A stretch of 64,000 bases of DNA from CAZSDW01 sp964605705 (GCA_964605705.1 CAZSDW010000014.1:10218-74217); one strand, 5' to 3'. Shown: positions 17,917 to 27,439, numbered from the stretch's first letter. Notes: generated from the sequence alone by a model not told the origin. Numbers and translations are program-made.

Positions 17917-19272
17917 ATGTTTTCAGATCGAGTGCGAAATATTGGCATCATCCTGCTGATCCTGATTATCAGTTGTCCCCTGATAGGGCAAACCCGCCGG
18001 GACCCGCGGGCGATGGCGCTGGCTGGCGCATATGGAATGCTGGCGCGCGGACCTTTTGTGGTTGACTATAATCCGGCAAACCTGGCACTGGAGGATCAGT
18101 ATCGATCTTACCGGGTATGGTTCGGCTTGAATACCAGTTTTACGAATAATTTCCTGTCGCTGAAACGATACCAGGAATATAACGGAAAAGACTTTGAAGC
18201 CAACGACGGAAAATTAAAACAGCAATTTCTTGATCAGATTCCGCCAAACGGCTGGCGAATTTTCACGGATGTTCATATCCCTATTCCTTATCTGAATTTT
18301 TCCCGTTATAACAAAGCCTTTACATCGGATGTAATCGCCATCGGTGATATCGGTTTACCGGAAGGTCTGGTAAGGTTTCTATTTGAGGGAAATCCGATCA
18401 AGGAAAAGCTGGACATGGATTTCAAGGAAGAATTTCTTCTGATGAATCAATACGCCTATACCTTCGCCTTTCCGGTAAAGAAATTATATATGGGCGTCAG
18501 CCTGAAATACCTGCAGGGCATCAATTATTTCGGTATAAATCCCGATTCCTCCTACGGGTATATCACGACCCATTTCAGCGCCGGGCGCAATTACATGGTT
18601 GGTGAAGGGTATTATCTTTTTCAACAATCGGTCGGGGGGCAGGGGTATGCGATGGACTTGGGTATTACGACCCGGGAAATCAATGGCTATCACCTGGGAT
18701 TATCCTTTACGAACCTGTTTGGCAGAATCATCTGGAATAAAAATACCCTGGTGTCCCGGCTAATCGATAAAAAGGGATTTATCGAAGATGGCAGCGGACG
18801 AGCTTACTGGTTTAAAGTCAATGAAGCCCGCATGGATAAACTTTTCGGTTCCAATAAATTCAGCAGTATTTTCCCCGGAGGTAATAAAGCGATAAACGAT
18901 TCCAGCGAATTTGTAATGCGCTATCCCACGCTGCTGCGATTCAGTTTTTCCAAGTGGCTGGATGAGGGCGCTCAGCTGGCAATGGATTTTGTCGTTGGTT
19001 TTGAAGACCGATTTTATTCTTTTGGCGCCTGGAAATGGAGCACCGGATTTGAATTTACCAATAATCCCCGGATTCCGATTCGGGCGGGCGTCTCATTCGG
19101 GGGATGGAAGCACCTGGAGCTGACTTTTGGCAGCGGCTATAATGTTGGTTTTATCCATTTCAATTGGGCATTGGGACTGAATCAGGGGCTATGGTTCTCG
19201 ACAGCCAAAGGGATCAATATCGCGTTTAATATTTATACGACTAAAAAAGACAAGGATTATAAACAGAAATAA
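17917..19272 (+). CDS. PorV/DUF5723-like outer-membrane barrel protein, copy 2
   Basis: A 451-aa protein with signal peptide (IGIILLILIISCPLIGQ), then RRDPRAMALAGAYGMLARGPFVVDYNPANLAL, the PorV-like NPAN block. The remainder is barrel-like. It shares ordered blocks with the 14199-15623 product, including TNNFLSL, YNGKDFEANDGKLKQQFLDQIPPNGWR, LNFSRYNKAFTSD and a C-terminal GFIHFNWALGLNQGLWFSTAKGI segment matching GFVHVDWAVGFHRGIWLHTTRGI. Only 3 bp separate its stop from the convergent permease stop. Confidence 0.75.
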   Translation: MFSDRVRNIGIILLILIISCPLIGQTRRDPRAMALAGAYGMLARGPFVVDYNPANLALEDQYRSYRVWFGLNTSFTNNFLSLKRYQEYNGKDFEANDGKLKQQFLDQIPPNGWRIFTDVHIPIPYLNFSRYNKAFTSDVIAIGDIGLPEGLVRFLFEGNPIKEKLDMDFKEEFLLMNQYAYTFAFPVKKLYMGVSLKYLQGINYFGINPDSSYGYITTHFSAGRNYMVGEGYYLFQQSVGGQGYAMDLGITTREINGYHLGLSFTNLFGRIIWNKNTLVSRLIDKKGFIEDGSGRAYWFKVNEARMDKLFGSNKFSSIFPGGNKAINDSSEFVMRYPTLLRFSFSKWLDEGAQLAMDFVVGFEDRFYSFGAWKWSTGFEFTNNPRIPIRAGVSFGGWKHLELTFGSGYNVGFIHFNWALGLNQGLWFSTAKGINIAFNIYTTKKDKDYKQK

Positions 19273-19275
19273 GGT

Positions 19276-20370
19276 TTACTGGCGGATTTTGTAAAACAGG
19301 TAAGCGCCACCGATCAGGAAAACAATATTCCCGATCCAGACCGCCATGATCGGGCTGAGCAGCCCTTTGTAGCCCATCACCTGCCCGAATTTGATAAAAC
19401 CGTAGTAAATAAAAATAATCAGCAGACTCATCCCGGCGCCGAAGCTGATGCCTTTGCGTTCCTTGAGCGCCGCCAGCGGTAATCCGAAAAGGATGACAAT
19501 GAAATTGGTGAATGGAAAGGAGATTTTATAATAGAGGTTGATTTTCCATTTGCGGGGATCGTTGCCGCTGTTTTCGAGCCGCTTGATAAATTGGGACAAC
19601 TCGGCATAACGCATACTTTCGGGATTCAGGCTGGTCTGGGTGACGTCCTCGGGGCGTAGATTGAAATAAAACAGTGAATCCGTCAGGGTTTTGGTGACTG
19701 TTTCGTTTCCATCCACGTCGAATTCGCGGATTTTGAAATTTGTCAACAGCCAGGCATTGATCTCCGGTTGCCACTGCATTTTCCGGGCATCGATGCGATG
19801 CGTCAGTATATTGTCCCGGGTCTGCTGAATAGTGATTGAGTTTCCGATATTATTGCGTGTATCGAAGCGGGTAATGACGATATTGCAGGTTGGTGAATCC
19901 TGGAACATAACATTCGTATAAACGAGTTTCTGGCTTTTTCGATTTCGCTTCATCTGGTTCTGTTCAATGTCAATTCGCTTGCGGGAGGCGGGAATGACCA
20001 CGGCATCTTCAAAAAAAAACTGACCGGCGCTGAACAGCAAGCCAATAAACAGCAGCGGTGCGGTCAAGCGGTAAAGGCTGATCCCGGAAGATTTGATGGC
20101 GCCCAGCTCGTTGGATTTGCCCATACTGCCGACGGTAAAAACCGCCGCCAGCAGCAGCGACATCGGGATTGCAATATCGATAAACCACGGCAATTGATAA
20201 TAGTAAAAAACCGCCACATCCATGAAGGACATTTCGGATTTCAGGAATTTATCGATTTTTTCGATAATATCGACGATATGGAATATTACCAGAAATGTCA
20301 ACAACGATATGAAGAAAAGCAGGATGAATTTTTTAATAACGTAGCGGTCGAGTATTTTTATTTCCATCAT
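19276..20370 (-). CDS. lptG: LptF/LptG-family permease
   Basis: YjgP/YjgQ-family inner-membrane protein, 364 aa, part of the LptBFG ABC transporter that extracts lipopolysaccharide for export. Typical layout: N-terminal ILDRYVIKKFILLFF entry helix, three N-terminal transmembrane segments, a large periplasmic beta-jellyroll (about 110-265) and three C-terminal transmembrane segments (FTNFIVILFGLPLAALKER and following). The conserved ELGAIKSSGISLYRL coupling region is present. LptF versus LptG cannot be decided without the partner gene, which is not in the window. Confidence 0.85.
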   Translation of the reverse strand: MMEIKILDRYVIKKFILLFFISLLTFLVIFHIVDIIEKIDKFLKSEMSFMDVAVFYYYQLPWFIDIAIPMSLLLAAVFTVGSMGKSNELGAIKSSGISLYRLTAPLLFIGLLFSAGQFFFEDAVVIPASRKRIDIEQNQMKRNRKSQKLVYTNVMFQDSPTCNIVITRFDTRNNIGNSITIQQTRDNILTHRIDARKMQWQPEINAWLLTNFKIREFDVDGNETVTKTLTDSLFYFNLRPEDVTQTSLNPESMRYAELSQFIKRLENSGNDPRKWKINLYYKISFPFTNFIVILFGLPLAALKERKGISFGAGMSLLIIFIYYGFIKFGQVMGYKGLLSPIMAVWIGNIVFLIGGAYLFYKIRQ

Positions 20371-20519
20371 CCTGCGAAATCTAAAACAGCCGAAAGACTT
20401 TCGCCAAGCTTTTATCTTATTACTTTTATAGATTTTCTGGGGTTATCCGGGAATCGCATTTGAAAAATTTGCCGAAGCGGAAAAATTTTCAATTTTTCCT
20501 TTTAACTTTTTCCTGTGAT

Positions 20520-20876
20520 TCATTCTCCCCGAACATATTTCGCGACTTTCAGCATTTTCCGCTCGATACAAATAAATCCGGCTTTGGCATATCCACAGGA
20601 CTTCATTGTGGATTTGAAATTTTCATCAAGATGATGCATCAGTTTATCCAGCGACTCGAAACTCTCCGGATTGGTTTCATTCAGAATATTACGGAAGGAA
20701 TTAATGGCGTGTAATTCGTTTTCATAGAGTGCCACGTTTTCCCTATGTACGTAGTTGGTAATTAAACCGTCTTTAAGTTTATGTTCGCAGATCTTTTTCA
20801 GAGTATGGATATCATCTTGCAGATCGTCCAATTCAAGTTTGAGGATTTCAATGAAATTTCGCAGTTGATTTTTCAT
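20520..20876 (-). CDS. Small helical protein of unknown function
   Basis: A 118-aa protein preceded by a good GGAGG (20881-20885) before ATG 20876. It is strongly predicted helical and charged (LRNFIEILKLELDDLQDDIHTLKKICEHKLKDG) and contains three cysteines: CEHK, SCGYAKAGF and CIERK. The last two plus CEHK could bind metal, but no known motif is matched. It sits between trpA and the permease on the same strand. Confidence 0.6.
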   Translation of the reverse strand: MKNQLRNFIEILKLELDDLQDDIHTLKKICEHKLKDGLITNYVHRENVALYENELHAINSFRNILNETNPESFESLDKLMHHLDENFKSTMKSCGYAKAGFICIERKMLKVAKYVRGE

Positions 20877-20957
20877 AAGTCCTCCATGTGTTGATTATAT
20901 TTACGTAATCATGATATAATATTCAAGTATGTTTTGAAAATAGATTTTTGGGGACGA

Positions 20958-21740
20958 CTATCGGATGCTTGCGATAAAGGACCGGATTGCCAATGAACGG
21001 GCTGATACCGGTGTTTTTTCCAGAAGATCTATAAAAGCGGAACCGATAATCACCCCGTCTGAATACTGTGTATATGTCAGAAAATCCCGGTGAGTTTTGA
21101 CACCGAATCCAATAATCCAGGGGTGTCTAAGAGTTTGATTCAGATGTTCGAAAAATTCGATTGTGCTCCGGGTTGGTTTGTTATCCTGACCGGTGACCCC
21201 GGTATAGGCGACACAGTATATAAACGATGTGCTGGTCTGATCAATCTGCCGGATGCGTTCTCTGGGAGTATTCGGAGCAATCAGGTGAATCAGATCGAGG
21301 TCGGCTTGCTGGAGAGCGGGCTGGTAAGCCTGACTCTCCTCAAGCGGAAAATCAGGCAGAATCAATCCATCGACACCGGCTTCATTTGCCTGTCGAATAA
21401 ATCTGTCGATTCCCATCCGGAAGACCGGATTCATATAACCCATCAGTAGAATGGGTATCTCTGCGGATTGGCGTACTTTTTTGACAATGTCTAAAACATG
21501 TTCCAGTGTGACGCCGTTATGCAGGGCTCGATCCGAAGCTTTCTGGATCACCGGTCCATCGGCAATTGGGTCAGAAAAGGGAATCCCCAATTCGATGAAA
21601 TCCACTCCGTTTTCTGCCAGATTCAGAATAATGTCCACAGTGTCGTCCTTTTCCGGAAAACCCGCCGTCACAAAAATGGAAAGATATTTTTCGTTGTGTT
21701 CTTTTTTCCTCTGTAGTAGTCGGTTCAGTTTAGTGCTCAT
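20958..21740 (-). CDS. trpA: Tryptophan synthase alpha subunit
   Basis: Cleaves indole-3-glycerol phosphate to indole, passed to TrpB; 260 aa from ATG 21740, 7 bp after the TrpF-TrpB stop. GTG 21758 would add six residues and overlap that stop. Conserved elements include ELGIPFSDPIADGP with the catalytic Glu and Asp, LLMGYMNPVFRMG, GLILPDFPLEES, LIAPNTPRERI, YCVAYTGVTG and GFGVKTHRD. Last gene of the trp operon; I see no clear terminator in the 81 bp behind it. Confidence 0.95.
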   Translation of the reverse strand: MSTKLNRLLQRKKEHNEKYLSIFVTAGFPEKDDTVDIILNLAENGVDFIELGIPFSDPIADGPVIQKASDRALHNGVTLEHVLDIVKKVRQSAEIPILLMGYMNPVFRMGIDRFIRQANEAGVDGLILPDFPLEESQAYQPALQQADLDLIHLIAPNTPRERIRQIDQTSTSFIYCVAYTGVTGQDNKPTRSTIEFFEHLNQTLRHPWIIGFGVKTHRDFLTYTQYSDGVIIGSAFIDLLEKTPVSARSLAIRSFIASIR

Positions 21741-21747
21741 AATATTT

Positions 21748-23559
21748 TCACTGTTCACAAATATGTTTAATATAGGTTTCGATATCCTTGTCGCCGCGCC
21801 CGCTCAGGTTGACAATCACGATTTCATCAGCTTGGGTATTTGGCATCAGGTAATCAAGACAGGCTAAAGCATGCGCCGATTCCAGCGCCGGGATGATCCC
21901 TTCCTGGCGGCTCAGAAGCGCCACCGCATTCAGGGCTTCCTGGTCGGTCACCGAATTGTACTCGACGCGCTTGCTGTCGAACAAAAAGCTGTGTTCCGGT
22001 CCGACACCGGGATAATCGAGCCCGGCTGACAGGGAGTAGGGCAATTGAATCTGCCCGTCGGCATTTTGCAGGATGTAGGTTTTCATGCCATGGAAAATCC
22101 CAAGCGAACCTCTGCCCAGAGTTGCCGCATGCTGATGACTGTCAATACCCAGACCAGCGGCTTCAACGCCAATCAATTTCACATTCGTATCTTCAAGAAA
22201 CGGGTGAAAAATTCCGATGGCATTGCTGCCACCACCAACGCAGGCGAGAATATAATCGGGCAGTCGATTCTCCTTGTTCAGAATTTGTACACGGGTTTCT
22301 TCGCCGATGATTTTCTGAAAATCCCGGACGATCATGGGAAACGGATGCGGACCGACAACAGAGCCGATGATGTAATGGGTGGTTCTGACATTTACCAGCC
22401 AGTCGCGCATGGCTTCATTGGTGGCGTCTTTTAAAGTAGCTGTGCCGGAAACTACCGGTTTCACTTCCGCCCCCAGCATGCGCATCCGTTGCACATTGGG
22501 GTGCTGACGCTCGATATCCTCAGTTCCCATATAGATACAACATTCCAGCCCGGCTCGGGCAGCGACCGTAGCTGTTGCGACGCCATGCTGTCCGGCACCA
22601 GTCTCGGCGATAATCCGTTTTTTCTGCATTTGCTGGGCAAGCAAAATCTGTCCGATGGCGTTGTTAATTTTATGGGCACCGGTATGATTCAGGTCTTCAC
22701 GCTTCAGATAGATTTTAGCTTTTTGGTAATGTTTTGTCAGGTTTTCGGCAAAATACAACGCTGTCGGACGACCGGCATAGTCATGCAGCTCGGCTTTAAA
22801 CTTTTGCTGAAACTGCGGATCATTTTTAAGATTATTGTAGGTCTCTTCCAACTCTGTCAAAGCCGGCAGTAATATCTCGGGGATGAATTGTCCGCCGTAT
22901 TCACCGAAATAACCTTTTTTCTTGGATTGAATCATTATTGTTATCCTGTTATAATCTCTGACTTTTTCGACCAATATTTTAATTTTGTCACGATCTTTTT
23001 TACCGGGAGATAATTCTGCGCCACTGGCAACATCCACGACCGCCGGACTAACGGTTTCCAGTGCCTGACTGATATTTTGTGGAGTAATTCCACCGGCAAG
23101 GATCAGTTTATTCCCTGGAATATTTGCCGGAATATTCGTCCAATTGAAGGTTTTGCCAGTACCGCCGAAAGCGTTTTTTGAAGGGCTGTCCAGCAGGATC
23201 ATATCGGCGTTTAGAGAATCGTAATTCGAAACGTGCTGATTCGTAATTTGATAGCAGATAATTGACGGTATCGGTAAAACCGACAGATCGCTGAAATCAC
23301 GCGGTTCGTGAATCTGCACTCGTGCGATTTGAGTTTTCTGAATAATTTCTTTCACCTCAGATAATGTTGGCTGTACCAGAATTCCGATGCTTTCGATATG
23401 ATCGGGTAGTTTTTTAATAATTTCCGCTGCCCGAAGCGGATCAATATACCGCGGACTTTTCGGGTAAAAATTGAATCCCAGCCAGTCCACACCGAGGTCG
23501 GCTGCCAGCAATGCGTCTTCCAGATTGGTAATGCCGCAGATCTTTAACTTAACCGGCAT
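21748..23559 (-). CDS. trpFB: TrpF-TrpB fusion: phosphoribosylanthranilate isomerase + tryptophan synthase beta
   Basis: One open frame, 603 aa from ATG 23559; a further ATG at 23583 is in frame but lies inside trpC. Residues 1-208 are a full-length TrpF: KLKICGITNLEDALLA, GFNFYPKSPRYI, LLDS, LAGGITPQN and VDVASGAELSPGKKD. Residues 209-603 are a full-length TrpB: FGEYGGQFIPE, the PLP lysine in LNHTGAHKINNA, ETGAGQHGVATA, CVGGGSNAIGIF, GLDYPGVGPEH and the C-terminal NLSGRGDKD. No linker is inserted. The TrpB part begins at an internal ATG (22935) with AGGA 8 nt upstream, the remnant of a separate start. It overlaps trpC by 11 bp. Alternatively a one-base assembly error removed a trpF stop. Confidence 0.88.
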   Translation of the reverse strand: MPVKLKICGITNLEDALLAADLGVDWLGFNFYPKSPRYIDPLRAAEIIKKLPDHIESIGILVQPTLSEVKEIIQKTQIARVQIHEPRDFSDLSVLPIPSIICYQITNQHVSNYDSLNADMILLDSPSKNAFGGTGKTFNWTNIPANIPGNKLILAGGITPQNISQALETVSPAVVDVASGAELSPGKKDRDKIKILVEKVRDYNRITIMIQSKKKGYFGEYGGQFIPEILLPALTELEETYNNLKNDPQFQQKFKAELHDYAGRPTALYFAENLTKHYQKAKIYLKREDLNHTGAHKINNAIGQILLAQQMQKKRIIAETGAGQHGVATATVAARAGLECCIYMGTEDIERQHPNVQRMRMLGAEVKPVVSGTATLKDATNEAMRDWLVNVRTTHYIIGSVVGPHPFPMIVRDFQKIIGEETRVQILNKENRLPDYILACVGGGSNAIGIFHPFLEDTNVKLIGVEAAGLGIDSHQHAATLGRGSLGIFHGMKTYILQNADGQIQLPYSLSAGLDYPGVGPEHSFLFDSKRVEYNSVTDQEALNAVALLSRQEGIIPALESAHALACLDYLMPNTQADEIVIVNLSGRGDKDIETYIKHICEQ

Positions 23560-24346
23560 AAGCGATTCCCTTTCTGAATTCATCCAGCAGTGCTTTCGGG
23601 GAAGCTGCCTGCATCAGCGCCTCACCGATCAATGAACCGGCAAAGCCGTTTATAAAAAGCCGTTTGCAGTCAGCAGCTGTGAAAATGCCGCTCTCGCTGA
23701 TGACTGGAATTCCTTTGGGTAATTGTGGCTTCAGGGTCAGCGAATTTTCAAGACTGATTTTGAAGGTGTGCAGATCCCGATTATTGATACCCAGAATAAT
23801 ATGTTTGCTGGTTGGGAGTATTTTTTCGATGTCAGCCGGATCAGCGATCTCCAGCAGGATTTCAAGGTTCAGCTCGGCAGCAATGCGACAGTACTCCGCC
23901 ATTTGAGATTTGCTTAGAGTCCTGGCGATTAACAAAATCAGGTCAGCACCATGATAGCGGGATTCATAGATCTGATAGGGATCGATAATAAAATCTTTTC
24001 GCAGCAAGGGCAGCCCAACGATTTTTCGAATTTCCTTAAGGTAGTCGAGTTTGCCCATGAAATATTTCTCATCAGTCAGAATTGAGATAGCACTTGCACC
24101 GGCATCGACATATTGTTGTGCCAACCTGACAGGATCGAAATTTGCGCGGATAATTCCCCGGGATGGCGATGCTTTTTTGATTTCGCAGATAAAGTGAAAA
24201 TCACTACTTGAGTCCAATTTCTGGCGAAGACTTTTTGTTTTTGGCAAATTGACGATGGAATTTTGATAAAATTCAACCGGGATTTGAGCTTTTAATGACT
24301 CAAGTTCGGATTTCTTGTGCTGGATGATTTCGTCGAGAATCGTCAT
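23549..24346 (-). CDS. trpC: Indole-3-glycerol phosphate synthase
   Basis: Converts CdRP to indole-3-glycerol phosphate; 265 aa, monofunctional (not fused to TrpF as in E. coli). Motifs are FICEIKKASPSRG (catalytic Glu and Lys), LLRKDFIIDPYQI, LGINNRDL and VISESGI. It starts 9 bp after trpD and its 3' end overlaps trpFB by 11 bp. Confidence 0.95.
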   Translation of the reverse strand: MTILDEIIQHKKSELESLKAQIPVEFYQNSIVNLPKTKSLRQKLDSSSDFHFICEIKKASPSRGIIRANFDPVRLAQQYVDAGASAISILTDEKYFMGKLDYLKEIRKIVGLPLLRKDFIIDPYQIYESRYHGADLILLIARTLSKSQMAEYCRIAAELNLEILLEIADPADIEKILPTSKHIILGINNRDLHTFKISLENSLTLKPQLPKGIPVISESGIFTAADCKRLFINGFAGSLIGEALMQAASPKALLDEFRKGIAYAG

Positions 24347-24355
24347 GCTTTCACT

Positions 24356-25381
24356 TTAATTTGCCATTTCATTACTGAACTCCCGAATCTCATTCAGCTT
24401 CATCATGGCACTGCCGTTGTCGATTAATTCAGTTGCCAGAGCAATCCCGTCATCAACGTTTTTGACTTTGTTGGCGATGTACAGACCGAAGGCAGCATTC
24501 AGGATGGTCATATCCCGCGGGATACCTTCTTCACCTCTCAGAACTGACAAGGTGATGATCGCGTTCTGCTCACTGTCTCCGCCCTGAGCCGTTGCTCCTT
24601 TTTTGGCACTCTTTTTATATAGATCCGATGAAAAAACATAGTTATCGATTCCTGATTTAGCCCGATTGATCTCGAATATCTGGTTTGCAGCGAAGGGTGA
24701 AATCTCGTCAAATCCATCATCGCTGTGAACGACACAGGCTTTTAAATAATTCCGCCGTTTGAGAACCGCGGCAGTTTTTTTAGCGATTTCCTTGTTGAAG
24801 GTGCCGATCAATTGGCGTCTGACGCCGGCAGGATTCAGCAGAGGTCCGAGCATATTGAAAACCGTCCGGGTAGCCAGGTTTTTACGATGGGGGACGACGG
24901 CTTTCATTGCCGGGTGATAGAGAGGCGCAAAAAAGAAACCGAAGCCGATTTCATCGATGCCCTGCCTGGTTTTTTCCGGCGACAGGTCAATTTTCACACC
25001 GAGTTTTTCCAGGACATCTGCCGATCCGGCTTTACTGGAAACAGAACGATTGCCGTGCTTGGCAACCGATACTCCACCGGCGGCGACGACTATTGCCGCC
25101 GTGGTTGAAATATTAAACGAATGCTTCTGATCACCGCCGGTGCCACAGACATCGATCGCGTCAGGATCATTCAACTTTACCGAAACCATGTTTTTTTCCA
25201 TAGTATCGACAAATCCCAGGATCTCATTGACCGACTCACCCTTGATCCGCAATCCGAATAGTAAAGCGCCTATTTCCGTTCCTGATAATTGTTCATCAAT
25301 TATCATTTGCAGTGCGGCAGCTGCTTCGCGGCGACTGAGGTCTTCGCCGCTTCCAATCTTTTCAAGATATAATTTTATCAT
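24356..25381 (-). CDS. trpD: Anthranilate phosphoribosyltransferase
   Basis: Transfers phosphoribosyl from PRPP to anthranilate; 341 aa from ATG 25381, which overlaps the trpG stop as ATGA. Motifs are DVCGTGGDQKHSFNIST (PRPP loop), GVSVAKHGNRSVSSKAGSADVLEKLG, and AFFFAPLYHPAMK-like FFAPLYHPAMKAV with RTVFNMLGPLLNPA. Full length and not fused to TrpG. Confidence 0.95.
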   Translation of the reverse strand: MIKLYLEKIGSGEDLSRREAAAALQMIIDEQLSGTEIGALLFGLRIKGESVNEILGFVDTMEKNMVSVKLNDPDAIDVCGTGGDQKHSFNISTTAAIVVAAGGVSVAKHGNRSVSSKAGSADVLEKLGVKIDLSPEKTRQGIDEIGFGFFFAPLYHPAMKAVVPHRKNLATRTVFNMLGPLLNPAGVRRQLIGTFNKEIAKKTAAVLKRRNYLKACVVHSDDGFDEISPFAANQIFEINRAKSGIDNYVFSSDLYKKSAKKGATAQGGDSEQNAIITLSVLRGEEGIPRDMTILNAAFGLYIANKVKNVDDGIALATELIDNGSAMMKLNEIREFSNEMAN

Positions 25382-25980
25382 GATGTGCTCCATTGTTTAT
25401 CTGTTTGAAAAATTTTAACACTCTCCAGCCAGTTTTTTAAAATCATCATACCGTCTATTGTCAAAATCGATTCCGGATGAAACTGAACGCCACTGACCGG
25501 AAATTCTATATGTTCAATCGCCATAATCAGCCGATCTTCGCTCTCTGCAGTAATGGACAGACACGCGGGAAGTGATTTCCGTTCGATCATCAGTGAATGA
25601 TAACGAGTGGCAACCAGGGGTGATTGGATACCCTGAAAAATCCCCTTTGTGTTATGCTGAATCAATGATGTTTTCCCGTGAACCGGGCTGGGTGCCCGGA
25701 TGATATCGGCGCCGAATACCTGACCGATAGCTTGGAAACCCAGACAGACGCCGAAAATCGGAATGATCCGATGATAGGTTTGAATGACATCAAGAGAAAT
25801 TCCGGCATCATCGGGAGTGCCCGGACCGGGTGAAATTACGATTCCAGCGGGCTTCAGACGATCTATTTCAGCAACATCGATCTGGTCGTTACGCACTACC
25901 TGCAGGTTGGCTTCCATCTGCCCGATATAATCCACGAGATTATAGGTAAATGAGTCATAATTATCGATAAATAAAATCAT
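25378..25980 (-). CDS. trpG: Anthranilate synthase component II (glutamine amidotransferase)
   Basis: Class I glutaminase supplying ammonia to TrpE; 200 aa from ATG 25980 (MILFIDNYDSFTYNLVDYIGQ). An upstream in-frame start at 26010 is unlikely. The oxyanion loop SPGPGTPDDAG, the nucleophile Cys in FGVCLGFQAIGQ and the C-terminal FHPESI (His, Glu) complete the triad. It overlaps trpE by 20 bp and trpD by 4 bp. In many bacteria this subunit also serves p-aminobenzoate synthesis; no pabB is in the window. Confidence 0.94.
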   Translation of the reverse strand: MILFIDNYDSFTYNLVDYIGQMEANLQVVRNDQIDVAEIDRLKPAGIVISPGPGTPDDAGISLDVIQTYHRIIPIFGVCLGFQAIGQVFGADIIRAPSPVHGKTSLIQHNTKGIFQGIQSPLVATRYHSLMIERKSLPACLSITAESEDRLIMAIEHIEFPVSGVQFHPESILTIDGMMILKNWLESVKIFQTDKQWSTS

Positions 25981-27439
25981 TGATCCCTCTGTCTGCCTGC
26001 TCAATTGCACGGCGCAGGGCTTTACATTTATTTAAAGTTTCCTGGTATTCGTTTTCGGGAACACTGTCGGCGACAATCCCGGCGCCGGCTTGATAATACA
26101 TGCGATCCCGGCTGGCTACAATAGTCCGAATACCGATACACAAATCCATATTGCCGCCGTAGTTAAAGTACCCGATCGCGCCGGCATAAATGCCCCGCTT
26201 TTGCGGTTCCAGTTCGTTGATGATTTCCATTGCCCGAATCTTGGGCGCACCTGTGACCGTTCCTGCCGGAAACGCCGATTTGAAGGCATCAACGACGGTC
26301 AAACCTTTCCGCAATTTTCCCGTAACCCTGGAAATTATATGCATAACATGCGAGTATTTTTGGATGGTTTTGAAATCTTTGACTTTGACGCTGCCGTATT
26401 CGGAAATCCGCCCGATATCATTTCTGGCAAGATCCACCAGCATCACATGTTCGGCGAGTTCTTTAGGGTCTTTCAGTAAATTTTCAGCCAGTGCTTCGTC
26501 TTCATTTTTGTCATTGCCCCGCTGGCGCGTACCGGCGATGGGAATTATCTCCAGCTCGTGATCTTCAGCCCGGATGATCGGCTCGGGCGACGAACCAATC
26601 ACCTGGTAATCCAGAAAATCGAGGTAAAACATATAGGGGGATGGATTGATGTTCCGCAGGGTCCGGTAAACCTGAAACGAATCACCGCTGTAAGCGACAG
26701 AAAAGCGTTGAGAGATAACCGCCTGAAAAATATCGCCGGCAAAAATATACTCTCTGGATTTTTGGACAACTTTCAGGAAATCATCTTTCGAAAAATTGGC
26801 TTCCTCGGTTTCCCAGTTCGCCTTGAATTTCAGGGAACTGTCGAACGGTCGGTTCAATTTATCCTGCAAGTGATCCAGTCGGTTCTGGGCTTCCTGGAAC
26901 AGTTGATAATCATCACTGTTCTCATCAATAAAAACATTGGCGATCAGGATGACCTCGTTTTTCAAGTGATCGAAAGCGATGAGCTGATTGTAAAAACCGA
27001 AGAGTGCATCGTCAGCACCAATCACATCGGTTTTGGGCGCAGGCAATTTCTCAATCTGACCGATCATTTCGTAACCCACATAGCCCACTGCACCGCAGGT
27101 AAAGCGGGGTAGCTCTTCGGTAAGCAATAAGTCATAATCCTTCAGTTGGTGCTGGAGCAAATCGAAGAAATCTTCTTTGTGAATTTGGTTTTTATGGTCG
27201 GAAATTGAAATCGTCTTATTATCAGTGAATTTCTGAATCAGATAGGGCTCCTGACTCAGGAAAGAATAGCGCCCGACCTGTTCGCCACGGATGACACTTT
27301 CCAGTAAAAACGAGTGTTTGCCGGCTTCCCGGATTTTCAGGTAAGCCATTACCGGGGTGATGAAATCCGCGTTGAATTTCCGATAGACCGGAATAATCAA
27401 ACCCGGTCGGGAAAATTTTTTAAATGTGATATAGTTCAT
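25961..27439 (-). CDS. trpE: Anthranilate synthase component I
   Basis: Produces anthranilate from chorismate; 492 aa. The N-terminal LLES element (residues 45-48, in KHSFLLESV) is the tryptophan-binding motif, so feedback inhibition is likely. Catalytic-domain motifs are SSPEPIIRAED, PIAGTRQRG, DLARNDIGR and GTVTGAPKIRAMEIINELEP. First structural gene of the operon, 32 nt downstream of the attenuator hairpin. Confidence 0.96.
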   Translation of the reverse strand: MNYITFKKFSRPGLIIPVYRKFNADFITPVMAYLKIREAGKHSFLLESVIRGEQVGRYSFLSQEPYLIQKFTDNKTISISDHKNQIHKEDFFDLLQHQLKDYDLLLTEELPRFTCGAVGYVGYEMIGQIEKLPAPKTDVIGADDALFGFYNQLIAFDHLKNEVILIANVFIDENSDDYQLFQEAQNRLDHLQDKLNRPFDSSLKFKANWETEEANFSKDDFLKVVQKSREYIFAGDIFQAVISQRFSVAYSGDSFQVYRTLRNINPSPYMFYLDFLDYQVIGSSPEPIIRAEDHELEIIPIAGTRQRGNDKNEDEALAENLLKDPKELAEHVMLVDLARNDIGRISEYGSVKVKDFKTIQKYSHVMHIISRVTGKLRKGLTVVDAFKSAFPAGTVTGAPKIRAMEIINELEPQKRGIYAGAIGYFNYGGNMDLCIGIRTIVASRDRMYYQAGAGIVADSVPENEYQETLNKCKALRRAIEQADRGINDFIYR

